Positions 18,759 to 28,269 of a DNA stretch of 64,000 bases are shown in pieces. Numbering within the stretch: the stretch's first letter is position 1; the number at the start of each line of letters is the position of its first letter. Below the pieces are notes generated by a model. The model worked only from the letters and a program-made list of their open reading frames with translations. It was not told the DNA's origin and made no database searches. The stretch covers positions 62,001 through 126,000 of the forward strand of contig CAVVPS010000014.1 in the NCBI GenBank assembly GCA_963750195.1. Reading direction: 5' to 3'. Position numbers and translations under genes: made by a program. This DNA comes from AP-15 sp963750195 (lineage in GTDB: Bacteria > Pseudomonadota > Alphaproteobacteria > ATCC43930 > CGMCC-115725).

Positions 18759-19595
18759 TCAGACCGGCGTCTCGCCTTTCAGCATCAGCCGGTAGAGATA
18801 GCGACGCTCGTTCATGTCGTAATCGGGGTTGGCCTTGTGAATGACGCTGCGGTTGTCCCAGATCACGAAGTCGCCGTAATGCCAACGGTGACGGTATTCG
18901 TATTTCTTCTGGATCGCATGCGCCATCAGCCCGGCGACGAGATCGAGCGCCTCGCCGTCCTCCATACCCTCGATCGATTCTATCCGCACCGGGTTGAGAT
19001 ACAACGCCTTGCGGCCGTTTTCGGGATGGGTACGGACCAAGGGATGCACCCCCGGCGGCGGCACCTGCCGGGCGCTGTCTTCGCTGAGCGGGCGCAGTTC
19101 GCGCGGGCTGTATTTGCTCAGATAGACATGGACCGCCTTGAGCCCGTCGATCCGCTCCTTGGTCGCCGCGGGCAGGTCGTCATAAGCCGCGTGCATATTG
19201 ACGTATTGCGTGTCGCCGCCGCTGCTCGGCAATGACACCGGGAACAGCATCGTCGCCGTTGGCGGAGTTGGGTGATTGGAATGATCGGTGTGAAAGGTCT
19301 CGCCCGAGATATAGCGCGTGCCCGGCACGGTCTGCTCGTTCGACACATAGTAGATCTGCGGATAGCCCGGCACGTGCATCTCGCGCTTGTCGTGCTGGAA
19401 CAGCTCGCCGAAGATTTGCGCGGCGGCGATGAATTGCGGCGGCGTGAATTCCTGGCCGCGGACCACCAGGACATGATGATCGGCGAACGCGCGGTTCAGC
19501 GCAGTGCGGGTCTCGGCATCGACGCCCTGGTTGAGGTCGAGGCCACGGACCTCGGCGCCGGTGTGCTCGGTCATCGGGGTGATCGTGTATTCCAT
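18759..19595 (-). CDS. TauD/TfdA-family 2-oxoglutarate dioxygenase
   Basis: A non-heme Fe(II), 2-oxoglutarate-dependent oxygenase of about 278 residues. The HxD metal motif lies in SGETFHTDHSNHP, the distal histidine in NRSVIHKANPD, and the oxoglutarate-binding arginine in RYLYRLMLKG. The ATG at 19595 (MEYTITPMTEHTGAEV) has GGAGG ten bases upstream and matches family N termini. The longer frame to 19826 has no support. The substrate could be taurine-like sulfonates, aryloxyalkanoates or another acid. Confidence 0.88.
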   Translation of the reverse strand: MEYTITPMTEHTGAEVRGLDLNQGVDAETRTALNRAFADHHVLVVRGQEFTPPQFIAAAQIFGELFQHDKREMHVPGYPQIYYVSNEQTVPGTRYISGETFHTDHSNHPTPPTATMLFPVSLPSSGGDTQYVNMHAAYDDLPAATKERIDGLKAVHVYLSKYSPRELRPLSEDSARQVPPPGVHPLVRTHPENGRKALYLNPVRIESIEGMEDGEALDLVAGLMAHAIQKKYEYRHRWHYGDFVIWDNRSVIHKANPDYDMNERRYLYRLMLKGETPV

Positions 19596-19996
19596 CGGCT
19601 GGTTTCCTCCGCTCGGCTCGCGCTTATGCGCGAAGTATGGCGACGGCGCGCGGCGTTTTGCAATGCTCTGGCCGGAAAGGGCTTGGGGCGGTCGAGGATG
19701 TGCGGTGACACACCCTGCCGGGCATGAAATAGAACATCGAGACGGTGTCCCGCACGGCGGGGCCAGCTTCAAATTTGCCTTAGGTATATTTTGACACGTT
19801 ATGAATGTTCTATGCTTTAGTTTCACATGCTAATGGGATATTAACCATTCGAACGGTGACGACCAGCGCCGGGACCAGGGTCACGGCATTCCGGCCAGGG
19901 CCAGAACCGCGGTTTCTCACCGGATCGCGGCGCCGCGCGGTTGGCTGAACGGCCCGGCGCCGCTGTGGACTTGATCGGAGAAGCTCAGGCGGCTTG
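19596..19996. other. Divergent intergenic region, TauD / TauE
   Basis: About 400 bases between divergent genes. The segment 19775-19850 is conspicuously AT-rich for this genome and contains a TTGACA at 19791 and several TAT-type hexamers, so promoters are likely here. The spacing I can find is not ideal. I see no convincing gene, RNA or repeat. Confidence 0.35.
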
Positions 19997-20784
19997 ATGA
20001 ATTGGGTTCATGCGATCAACCCGCTCTATATTCTGTCCGGTTTTTGCGTCGGCGCGCTCGTCGGCATGACCGGGGTCGGCGGTGGCTCGTTGATGACGCC
20101 GATCTTGATCCTGCTGTTTGGGATTCACCCGGCGAGCGCCGTTGGCACCGACCTGCTCTACGCCGCCGCGTCCAAGGCCGGCGGCAGTCTGGTTCACGGG
20201 TTCATTGGCACGGTTAATTGGCGCGTCGTCGGCTTGCTGGCCTCCAGCAGCCTGCCGCTGGCGGTACTGACGGTGCTGATCCTGTCTCTCTTCGACGTGC
20301 ACGGGGAGCGGTCGAGCGCGTCATCACGTTCATGCTCGGGCTGGCGCTATTGGCGACCGCAGTTGCCTTGGTCTTCCGTGCCCGCTTGATCGCCTATGCC
20401 GGGATCCATCTCGACCAGTCGACCGGTCGGCGCACCGCGTCACTGACGGTCTTGACCGGGGCGGCGCTCGGCGTACTGGTATCGCTGACTTCGGTCGGCG
20501 CCGGCGCCCTTGGCGTCACCGCGCTGATCATGCTCTATCCGTCACTGCCGATGGCGCGCATTGTCGGCTCCGACATCGCGCATGCGGTGCCGCTTACCTT
20601 GGTCGGCGGCATCGGCCACTGGCTTGCCGGTTCGATGAATGCGGCGATATGGGCCTCCCTCCTGATCGGTTCGCTGCCAGGCATTTTTCTTGGCAGCTAC
20701 GCCGCAGCGCTGGTTCCCGACAAGGCGGTGCGTTACACCCTCGCTGCCGTACTTTTCGTCGTCGGCGGCAAATTGGTCTTCTGA
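19997..20784 (+). CDS. TauE/SafE-family sulfite/organosulfur exporter, frameshifted
   Basis: A membrane protein with several hydrophobic helices. It opens INPLYILSGFCVGALVGMTG, the TauE glycine-rich first repeat, with VGGGSLMTPILILLFGIHP. The frame breaks near 20303-20308 (GGGGAGCGGTC; one missing G would give HGEAVERV) and resumes with ITFMLGLALLATAVALV and the second repeat LVSLTSVGAGALGVTALIML. It stops at 20784. The family exports sulfite or sulfur-containing acids. No sulfur operon adjoins it, although a TauD-type gene is divergent to it. Confidence 0.8.
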
Positions 20785-20801
20785 TCCGCAGCCGCTCGCT
20801 T

Positions 20802-22288
20802 TCAACTGGCGGGAGCGGGCTTGGCCGCCTGCTTCTCGGTCGCGCATGGGATGGTCGGCGCATCAGCCTCGGACAACGGTTGTACCGCCTGCAAATCGGC
20901 GAGCAGGGCGCGGTAGCACGGGTGTCGGCGCAGCAGGAAGCGGCCAGCCTCTTCGGTCACCTGCAATTGCGGGGCGGTCAAACTCCAGGCGGTGGGCACG
21001 TTTTTGGCCTTTTCGCGTAACGTGCGATGCGCGGGGGTGTCGGCTGGGATCTGGTCATAATCGACGGTGATCCCGTATACCTTCATGTCGTGGAATTTGG
21101 CTTGGATGGCGGCTTCGACAGCAGCGCTCGAAAGCTCGTCGAGCAATCCGGACAGCGCAATCTGCAAGCTTGCCGTGTTGGCGTCGATCGGAACCGAGGT
21201 TACCGCTTCGATCTGGTCGACCAAGCCTGGTTGTGACTGCCGCTGATAGAGCTTCACCTTGGGGTCCGATCGGGCATTGATGACGATAATCACAAGTCGC
21301 CGGATCTTGCCTTGGTTGATTGCACGCAGCACGCCGGCGTCGTCGTAAGGCGCGATCATCGCGGACCGCAGCGACTGCGTACCGAGGTTATCGGCCAACC
21401 CACCGTCGAGAAAATAGAGGTACTTTATATCGCGGAACGCGTCGGGTGCGCGCCGCAAGTCGTTGGCATAGCGCGCTTCTTTGTACCTCGGCAGGTTTAA
21501 GTATGGCGTGTACGGGTTCGAGAGAGCGAACTGCTGATCCAGTCACCCCTGCGAAGCTGACCTGCGCAATCCTTGGAAAAGTTCTGGAAGGCCACCGGCG
21601 TCAGTAGGATCGGAAACGCTGCGGATGCCGACACCGCTGTCGCTATGGGTAGCGCGTCATAGTTTGAGCAAACATCGTCGAAGCGGCGGGGGATCATCGC
21701 AAAGGACTCGCCGCCCGCCATGTCGGTGGCATTCAGGGCGATGTAGGGCTTGCCCGGCTGATTGAGTGCGGCGAGCGTAGCACCGTGAAAGAGCCTTTGA
21801 TTGAACAGTGCCTCCTCAGCCCCTATGCGCGTGATCTTGCCGGTCACCAGCCCGAACCAAGTGATCGGATTGATGGCGTCCAGTTCCAGCGCCGCCATAT
21901 TGTCCTGGTTCAAAAAATCGTTGCTTAGGTCATCGAGGTCGCCATCCGGATGGCCGGGGCCGCGATGCAGGCCAAACCAAGCCGCGGTGACGCTGCCGCC
22001 TGAAACCGACGAGATCAGCTTCACATCCTCGGTCAGCACATGGCTGCCGTCGGAGGCGGCGTAGCTCGTCGCGGACATCTCGCGCAGGACCAACTCGGCG
22101 AGCGCCGCCGCGCGCGATCCGCCACCCGAAAAAGTCATCAGTATCACCGGGCGATCCGGACTAGCGGGATCGATGCTGCGCCGATCGGGATTGGCTTCGC
22201 CGGCCTGCAGCGGCGTGTTTTCGAAATGCGTGCTCGCGCACCCGGCGCCGAACATAGCGAAAAGAATTAACAAAAATCGTCCACGCAT
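20802..22288 (-). CDS. Patatin-like phospholipase lipoprotein, frameshifted
   Basis: It starts with a lipoprotein signal (LLILFAMFGAGC, Cys acylated). The patatin glycine loop TFSGGGSRAAALAEL and nucleophile elbow SSVSGGSVTAAWFGL follow. The frame breaks at about 21520 in a CTCTCT tract. The continuing frame from 21500 down to 20802 supplies the dyad aspartate in FLDGGLADNLGTQSL. The domain would act as a serine-aspartate acyl hydrolase at the membrane. The total of about 490 residues fits bacterial patatin lipoproteins. A role in envelope lipid turnover is inferred. Confidence 0.8.
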
Positions 22289-22298
22289 CGCTCTCGCT

Positions 22299-22514
22299 CT
22301 ATGTTTTGGTGAATTGGATGTTCCGCGGGTTACCGGGTAACGTGCCGGTTACGAGGACGTATTGGTGAGACGGGGTGTATCCGGAACCGGACAGCGAGAC
22401 GACGTAATAGTCGGTATCCACGATCAGCTCGGCCTCGGTCTGGCCGACGACGTTGCCGCTGGCGATGACGTCGCGGATGTCGTTGGGGTCAAAAGTTACG
22501 CAAATGTATTCCAT
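22299..22514 (-). CDS. Small hypothetical protein
   Basis: A 71-residue protein starting at the ATG preceded by GGGAGGGAGC. It is acidic at the N terminus (FDPNDIRDVIASGNVVGQTE) and ends in beta-rich TPSHQYVLVTGTLPGNPRN. There is no signal peptide or recognisable motif. The gap to the patatin-type gene on the same strand is ten bases, so the two may be co-transcribed. Function unknown. Confidence 0.5.
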   Translation of the reverse strand: MEYICVTFDPNDIRDVIASGNVVGQTEAELIVDTDYYVVSLSGSGYTPSHQYVLVTGTLPGNPRNIQFTKT

Positions 22515-22705
22515 CAAATCGCTCCCTCCCGTTGGTTGGACTTAACCAAAAACATCGTGATCTGACAATGTTGGTGCATGCGCCTCGGCAAATCGACGGC
22601 CGGCGGTGTGCTCTGCACAGTATGCCGGGCTTGTCGCGGCGTGGCCATTTGGCTCGGTTTTGCGGGTGGGATGGACGCGGGCGAAGGCCTGGCGTAAGAG
22701 GAGGA

Positions 22706-23885
22706 ATGGTCCCCCCGGTCGGTCTCGCGCCCTATGCGTCGAAACCGGAGGAGTCTCGCGGGCGGCTCCATCCGGAACCGGAGCATGCGACCCGTTCGCC
22801 GTTTCAGCGCGACCGGGACCGCATCATTCATTCAACCGCGTTTCGCCGGCTGACCTACAAGACGCAAGTCTTTGTTTATCACGAGGGCGACCACTACCGC
22901 ACCCGGCTGACCCACAGCCTCGAAGTGGCGCAGATCGCTCGCACGATCGCGCGCGCCCTCGGCCTTGACGAGGATCTCGCCGAAACAGTGGCGCTTGCCC
23001 ACGATCTTGGGCACACCCCGTTCGGCCACGCCGGCGAGGAAGCCTTGAACGCCGAGATGGCGCGGTTCGGCGGCTTCTCTCACAACGACCAGACCCTGCG
23101 GATCCTGACCCGGCTCGAGCGCCATTACGCCGAGTTCGACGGCCTTAACCTGACCTGGGAAGCGCTCGAAGGCACGGTCAAGCACAACGGCCCGTTGCGC
23201 GGCCCGGGGATCGACCGCCCGGTGCCGCCGGCGATCGCCGAATACGACCGCCGCCATCCGCTCGGCCTCGACACTTTCCCCGGACCCGAGGCGCAGGTCG
23301 CGGCACTCGCCGACGACATCGCTTACAACAACCACGACCTCGACGACGGGCTGCGCGCCGGACTGTTCGCGGTCGCCGACCTCGCCGAGGTGCCGCTGGT
23401 CGGGTCCGTTTTTCGGGAGGTCGCGTCGCGCTATCCGGAGGATCGAGAAGCCGCGCCTGATCCACGAATCGATCCGCCGGGTGATCGACCATATGGTCGG
23501 CGACCTGATCGATGAGACGCGCTCGCGGCTGGATGGGAGCGGGGCCAGATCGGCCGCCGAGATCCGGGCGCTGAAGACGCCGGTGGCAGCGTTTTCCGCC
23601 GAGATGCGCAAGAACGACCGGGCCCTCAAAGAATTTCTGTACGAGCGTATGTACCGCCACTATCGGGTCAACCGGATGAGTTCGAAGGCGCGCCGCGTAG
23701 TCCACGACCTGTTCACGCTGTACCTTGCCGAACCCGAATGCTTGCCGGGCGAGTGGCGGGGGTTGGCGGCCGGTCCCGACGACCCCCAGACGGCGCGCGT
23801 CGCCGCAGATTACCTCGCAGGCATGACCGACCGCTTCGCGCTCGACGAGCATCACCGGCTGTTCGACGCTTATATGTCGACATGA
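22706..23885 (+). CDS. dGTP triphosphohydrolase-like HD protein, frameshifted
   Basis: An HD-domain nucleotidase of the dGTPase family: RDRDRIIHSTAFRRLTYKTQ, the metal residues in RLTHSLEVAQ and AHDLGHTPFGHAGEEAL, and DDIAYNNHDLDDGLR. Members cleave dNTPs to nucleosides and triphosphate. The ATG at 22706 has AAGAGGAGGA directly upstream, better than the longer frame from 22532. One extra G at about 23440 (GAGGATC in place of GAGATC) breaks the frame. Beyond it, VIDHMVGDLIDETRSRL to a stop at 23885 completes the family C terminus. Confidence 0.85.
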
Positions 23886-23922
23886 GTGACAGTGTTGGCT
23901 GGCTGCTGCCGGTTCCATCCGG

Positions 23923-24167
23923 GTGAAGCTCCATCCTTACGCCGTCGCTCGGATGCTTGAAAGAGGGGCAACCGAGGAAGAAGTCGCCGCGACCGTTGAT
24001 GAAGGAGAGCGATTTGCTGCCAAATTTGGCCGACAAAGATTTCGTCGAATTTCGCATTCAACGCGCTGTGGCGAGATCGGCTATACCATATAAATCAGGT
24101 TGAGGTGTTCGCGACCCGAGAGGGCGATGACTGGTTGGTGATCAGCGTCGTTGTCAAATATTTCTGA
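23923..24167 (+). CDS. DUF4258-type small protein, frameshifted
   Basis: It starts at GTG with the DUF4258 pattern LHPYAVARMLERGATEEEV, then ERFAAKFGRQRFRR. The frame breaks at about 24047 by one missing base. The next frame supplies NFAFNALWRDRLYHINQVEV and the typical end GDDWLVISVVVKYF. DUF4258 proteins resemble RelE/BrnT-fold toxins or nucleases and often sit before a DUF2283 gene, as here, 23 bases upstream. A toxin-antitoxin role is suggested by that pairing only. Confidence 0.65.
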
Positions 24168-24190
24168 GCAACCCTTTGGAGTGCTGGAAA

Positions 24191-24439
24191 GTGCACCTCA
24201 GTTATGATCCTCGCCAAAACATCGCCTATCTGCGGCTCCGCGAATCGGCTGGGGTGCAGGTTGAGACCGTACGATTGAGCCACGAGGTGAACGTCGATCT
24301 GGCCCCGGACGGCACCGTGTATGGAATCGAGCTTCTCAACGCCAACGATCAGCTTCGTGCTACCGATGGTGGACACCTCGTGGTCGTCGACGAGGTGGCG
24401 GGGGGTCGGATCGAGGTTCCGTTACCGGAAATTGCCTGA
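24191..24439 (+). CDS. DUF2283-family small protein
   Basis: An 82-residue protein with the DUF2283 signature: HLSYDPRQNIAYLRLRES near the start and PDGTVYGIELLNAND later. The GTG start has GGAG nine bases upstream. These proteins are small, beta-rich, uncharacterised and commonly encoded directly after a DUF4258 gene, which is the case here. It may be the antitoxin-like partner. It ends 45 bases before argS. Confidence 0.7.
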   Translation: MHLSYDPRQNIAYLRLRESAGVQVETVRLSHEVNVDLAPDGTVYGIELLNANDQLRATDGGHLVVVDEVAGGRIEVPLPEIA

Positions 24440-24484
24440 TTCCGATCCCAGATTCCCGATGAACGGCGCCGCTCGCCCTTCAAC

Positions 24485-26263
24485 ATGACTAACATTTTCC
24501 AAGATGTGCGCGGGCTGGTGGTGGCCGCGATCGCTGATCTGATGGCGAGGGGGACGCTGCCGCAGGGGCTCGACTTGGCGCGGGTTGCGGTCGAGCCGCC
24601 GCGCGATCCCGCCCATGGCGATCTCGCCACCAATGCGGCGATGGTGCTGGCCGGCGCGGTCAGGGAAAACCCGATGGCGCTGGCGGAACGGATCGGCGCT
24701 GCGCTGAACGGGCGCGAGCTGGTCACCGGGGATTATTGCGGCCCCGGCTTGACCATCGCCGCGGCGCGTCCGGGGTTTCTGAACATTACCTTGGCGCCCG
24801 AAATCTGGCACGCGCAGCTGCGCGCGATCCTGCGCGCCGGTGCCGGTTTTGGCGATTCGCCAGTCGGCGCCGGCGAGAGGGTCAATGTCGAATTCGTCTC
24901 GGCCAACCCGACCGGGCCAATGCATGTCGGCCACGGCAGGGGCGCTGTCGTTGGCGACGCGCTTGCGGCGTTGCTGGCCAAGGCCGGGTTCCAAGTCGAG
25001 CGCGAGTATTACATCAACGACGCCGGCGCCCAGGTCGATATTCTCGCCCGCTCGACCCATCTGCGCTATCGCGAGGCCCTAGGCGAGCCGATCGGACCGC
25101 TGCCCGACGGGTATTATCCCGGCGACTATCTGATCGAAACCGGCCAGGCACTCGCCCGGCGCGACGGGCGAAAATGGCTCGATCGGCCGGAAGACGAGTG
25201 GCTCGCCCCGGTACGCGACTTTGCCATCGCGCAGATGATGGCGCTGATCCGCGAGGATCTGGTTGTGCTCGGCGTGCGCCATGATCTGTTCGTCTCGGAG
25301 CGCGCGCTGGTCGAAGCTGGGACGATCGACGATTGCCTGATGGCGCTGGATCAGCGCGGCTTGATCTATATCGGCGTGCTGGAGCCGCCGAAGGGCAAAT
25401 TGCCCGACGATTGGGAACCGCGGCCGCAATTGCTGTTCCGTGCCACCGAATTCGGCGACGAGGTCGACCGTCCACTCAAGAAGTCGGATGGCTCGTGGAC
25501 CTATTTCGCCGCCGACATCGCCTATCATCGCGACAAGTTCGCCCGCGGCTTCGCCAATCTGATCGATGTCTGGGGGGCCGATCACGGCGGGTACGTGAAG
25601 CGCATGCAGGCCGCGGTGCGGGCGGTGACCGACGGAGCGGCCAATCTCGACGTCAAGCTGTGCCAGCTCGTCAATCTTTTCGACAAGGGCGCGCCGGTTC
25701 GGATGTCGAAGCGCGCAGGGACGTTCGTCACCCTGCGCGAGGTGGTCGATCAAGTCGGCAAGGACGTCTTTCGCTTCATCATGCTGACCCGGAGAAACGA
25801 TCAGGCGCTCGATTTCGACTTTGCCAAGGTCACCGAGCAGTCAAAGGACAACCCGGTCTTTTATGTGCAATACGCCCATGCCCGGGCGGCCTCGGTCATG
25901 CGCCATGCGGCCGAGGCGTTCGCGCCGGATCAACTTACCGATTTGGCGCTGGCCGAAACATCGCTCGACGACCTCACCGACTCGGCCGAGATCGCGCTGA
26001 TTCGCCAGCTGGCGCAGTGGCCGCGGCTGGTCGAGAGTGCTGCCGAGGCGCATGAACCACACCGCGTTGCATTCTATCTGCAAGAGGTTGCGGCGCAACT
26101 CCACATGTTGTGGAACAAGGGCCGAGACGAGGCGACATTGCGGTTTATTCTCGCCTCCGACCCGGAGCTGACCCGCGCCCGCCTCGCTCTCGTCCGTGGC
26201 GTGGCCCTGGTCATCGCCTCCGGCCTCGCCGTGATCGGCGTTGAACCGGTCGAGGAGATGTAG
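24485..26263 (+). CDS. argS: Arginyl-tRNA synthetase
   Basis: A class I synthetase of 592 residues that charges tRNA-Arg. The HIGH-type motif is in NPTGPMHVGHGRGAVVGDAL and the KMSKS-type loop in RMSKRAGTFVTLREV. The N-terminal Add-1-like domain and the C-terminal anticodon-binding helix bundle (ALIRQLAQWPRLVESAAEAH) are both present. It is intact, in contrast to several neighbours. It starts the conserved run argS-SPOR-nagZ-M50-scpA-scpB. Confidence 0.96.
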   Translation: MTNIFQDVRGLVVAAIADLMARGTLPQGLDLARVAVEPPRDPAHGDLATNAAMVLAGAVRENPMALAERIGAALNGRELVTGDYCGPGLTIAAARPGFLNITLAPEIWHAQLRAILRAGAGFGDSPVGAGERVNVEFVSANPTGPMHVGHGRGAVVGDALAALLAKAGFQVEREYYINDAGAQVDILARSTHLRYREALGEPIGPLPDGYYPGDYLIETGQALARRDGRKWLDRPEDEWLAPVRDFAIAQMMALIREDLVVLGVRHDLFVSERALVEAGTIDDCLMALDQRGLIYIGVLEPPKGKLPDDWEPRPQLLFRATEFGDEVDRPLKKSDGSWTYFAADIAYHRDKFARGFANLIDVWGADHGGYVKRMQAAVRAVTDGAANLDVKLCQLVNLFDKGAPVRMSKRAGTFVTLREVVDQVGKDVFRFIMLTRRNDQALDFDFAKVTEQSKDNPVFYVQYAHARAASVMRHAAEAFAPDQLTDLALAETSLDDLTDSAEIALIRQLAQWPRLVESAAEAHEPHRVAFYLQEVAAQLHMLWNKGRDEATLRFILASDPELTRARLALVRGVALVIASGLAVIGVEPVEEM

Positions 26264-26265
26264 CC

Positions 26266-27078
26266 ATGTCCTATCATCTGGGACAGATCGACCCCGAGGA
26301 GCGGACCGGGCTCTATGCCGATCCACGCGACGAGGAAGCCGATCCACCGCCGCGACGGGTTTTGAGGATCGTCGGGGCGCTGCTCATCATGGCGTTATTT
26401 GCCGGCGGTCTATGGTTCGCTTATGTCGAGGGCGCGCGGCACATGGCCGGGACCGGCGGCAGCGGCGATATCCCGCTGATCCGCGCCGATACGCGGCCGA
26501 TGAAGGTCAAACCGGCCGAGCCGGGCGGCATGCCGATCCCCGACCGGGACATGCTGATCTATGGCCAGAACCGTCCGATGGTCGAGCATTTGTTGCCGCC
26601 GCCCGAACAGCCGATGGCTCTGCCGGCGCCGCCGCCGCCAGCTGCGATATCCGCAGCCCAGGCGCCCGCAGGTGCATCACAAGCCGTCGCGCCGCCCGCA
26701 GTCGCGCCGGGATCCGACACGGCGCCCGCGGTTGCAGCTGCTCGGCCGGAACAGTCAGCCGGCCCGCCGCCGGCAAATCCGCATCCGATGCCCTCGAAAC
26801 CGGTGGAAGCGGCATCCCAACCAGCAACAGCGGGAGGGGTGCGGCTTCAGCTCGGCGCGGTGCGCAGCGAGGGAGTTGCACGCGAGGAATGGGCGCGCAT
26901 CAAGCGGAGCAACCCGGATTTGCTGGGCCGCCTGACGGCGGTGGCGATTCGCGCCGACCTCGGCGACAAAGGCGTCTATTACCGTATCCAGGCGGGGCCG
27001 GTCGGGGACCCGGCGACCGCTGAACGGCTCTGCGGCGAGCTGAGACAGCGCCATCTGGCGTGCATCATCGTCAGATGA
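26266..27078 (+). CDS. SPOR-domain membrane protein
   Basis: A 270-residue bitopic protein. The cytoplasmic lead is followed by one membrane helix at about 34-52 (VGALLIMALFAGGLWFAYV), then a long proline/alanine-rich periplasmic linker. A C-terminal SPOR domain (LQLGAVRSEGVAREEW through CGELRQRHLACIIVR) binds denuded peptidoglycan at division sites. It starts two bases after the argS stop, as in many alphaproteobacteria. Confidence 0.88.
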   Translation: MSYHLGQIDPEERTGLYADPRDEEADPPPRRVLRIVGALLIMALFAGGLWFAYVEGARHMAGTGGSGDIPLIRADTRPMKVKPAEPGGMPIPDRDMLIYGQNRPMVEHLLPPPEQPMALPAPPPPAAISAAQAPAGASQAVAPPAVAPGSDTAPAVAAARPEQSAGPPPANPHPMPSKPVEAASQPATAGGVRLQLGAVRSEGVAREEWARIKRSNPDLLGRLTAVAIRADLGDKGVYYRIQAGPVGDPATAERLCGELRQRHLACIIVR

Positions 27079-27121
27079 ACGCCGCCGGCTTCATCCATCC
27101 ATATTGATGCCGCCCCTCTAG

Positions 27122-27180
27122 AACTGTCATTGCCGGAATTGACCCGGCGATCCATCTTCAGCCCAGCCACCTGGGGCCGC
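27122..27180. repeat. Dispersed intergenic repeat, copy 1
   Basis: The segment CATTGCCGGAATTGACCCGG followed by CGATCCATCTT resembles the short inverted element found again at about 33518 and, more distantly, at about 62612 in this window (shared core TTGACCCGGC(C/G)ATCCAT). Such elements are common between genes in Rhodospirillales and Rhizobiales genomes. It overlaps the longest possible nagZ frame, which argues for the later nagZ start. Confidence 0.45.
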
Positions 27181-27240
27181 CCGCAGGACCCCGGGGACGG
27201 AGAGGCCGAGGGAGAAAAAGGTGAAAGAAAGAGCGTTGTC

Positions 27241-28269
27241 TTGACAGCCTCGACACCCAGGGAACGGCCGCGCGCAGTAATTCTCGGTTGCGCCGGCGAG
27301 GAATTGAGCGCCGCCGAGCGGCGCTTTTTTGCCGATGCCGACCCGTTGGGCTTCATCTTGTTTCGGCGTAATTGCCGTTCCCGCGATCAGGTTCGCGCGC
27401 TGGTCGAGACGTTGCGCGGCTGCATCGGGCGTGCCGACGCGCCGATTCTGATCGACCAAGAGGGCGGACGGGTTGCGCGCCTGCGGCCGCCCGAATGGCG
27501 GCTTTATCCATCGGCCGCCCGCATCGCTTCGTTGCCGGACCCAACCGCGCAGCAAGCAGCCCGGCTCGGCGCCCGGCTTATAGCTGACGATCTCGCCGAG
27601 CTCGGCGTTACCGTCGCCTGTTTTCCGGTGCTCGACCTGCCGGTTGCCGGGGCCGATTTGGTGATCGGCGACCGCGCCTATGGCGTCGAGCCGGAGCGGG
27701 TCTCGCGTATCGGCCTGGCGGTGTGCGATGGGATGATCGAAGGCGGGGTGCTGCCCGTCCTCAAGCACATTCCGGGGCACGGCCGCGCCCGCGTCGACAG
27801 CCATTACGCTTGCCCAACCGTCGAGACCGATCACGACGAGCTGGCGCGCACCGATTTCGCCCCGTTCCGCGCGCTCGCCGGGATGCCTTGGGCAATGACC
27901 GCCCATATCGTCTATCGGTCGATCGACCCGACCGCGCCCGCGACTCTCTCAGCGCGGGTGATCGCCGAGATCATTCGCGGCGAGATCGGCTTTGACGGCG
28001 TGCTGGTATCCGACGATTTGTCGATGAGAGCATTGGGCGGCTCCCTCGGCGAGCGGGCGCAACGGGCGCTCTACGCCGGCTGTGATCTGGCGCTCCATTG
28101 CAACGGCGATCTTGCTGAGATGGAAGAGATCGTCGCGGCGACCGGACCGATATCGTCTCAGGCGGCAGCGCGGCTCGCGCGGGGTGAGGCGATGCGGCAC
28201 GCGCCGATCGAGTTTGACCGGCCGGAAGCCGAGCGCCGGTTCGATGGGCTGATGGCGGAGGCGCGGTGA
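27241..28269 (+). CDS. nagZ: Beta-N-acetylhexosaminidase NagZ
   Basis: A glycoside hydrolase family 3 enzyme that removes N-acetylglucosamine from muropeptides during cell-wall recycling, in the cytoplasm. It has LIDQEGGRVARL, the NagZ loop KHIPGHGRARVDSHY, and the nucleophile aspartate in VLVSDDLSMRAL. The start is uncertain: the frame is open from 27130, but that part lies in a dispersed repeat, so I prefer the TTG at 27241 just before the conserved RPRAVILGCAG. The stop overlaps the M50 start. Confidence 0.9.
   Translation: MTASTPRERPRAVILGCAGEELSAAERRFFADADPLGFILFRRNCRSRDQVRALVETLRGCIGRADAPILIDQEGGRVARLRPPEWRLYPSAARIASLPDPTAQQAARLGARLIADDLAELGVTVACFPVLDLPVAGADLVIGDRAYGVEPERVSRIGLAVCDGMIEGGVLPVLKHIPGHGRARVDSHYACPTVETDHDELARTDFAPFRALAGMPWAMTAHIVYRSIDPTAPATLSARVIAEIIRGEIGFDGVLVSDDLSMRALGGSLGERAQRALYAGCDLALHCNGDLAEMEEIVAATGPISSQAAARLARGEAMRHAPIEFDRPEAERRFDGLMAEAR

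Noticed and set aside
19791..19820. Sigma-70 promoter TTGACA / TATGCT upstream of the TauE gene
   Set aside because: The spacer is only 14 bases, outside the normal 16-18, so I did not list it as a promoter.
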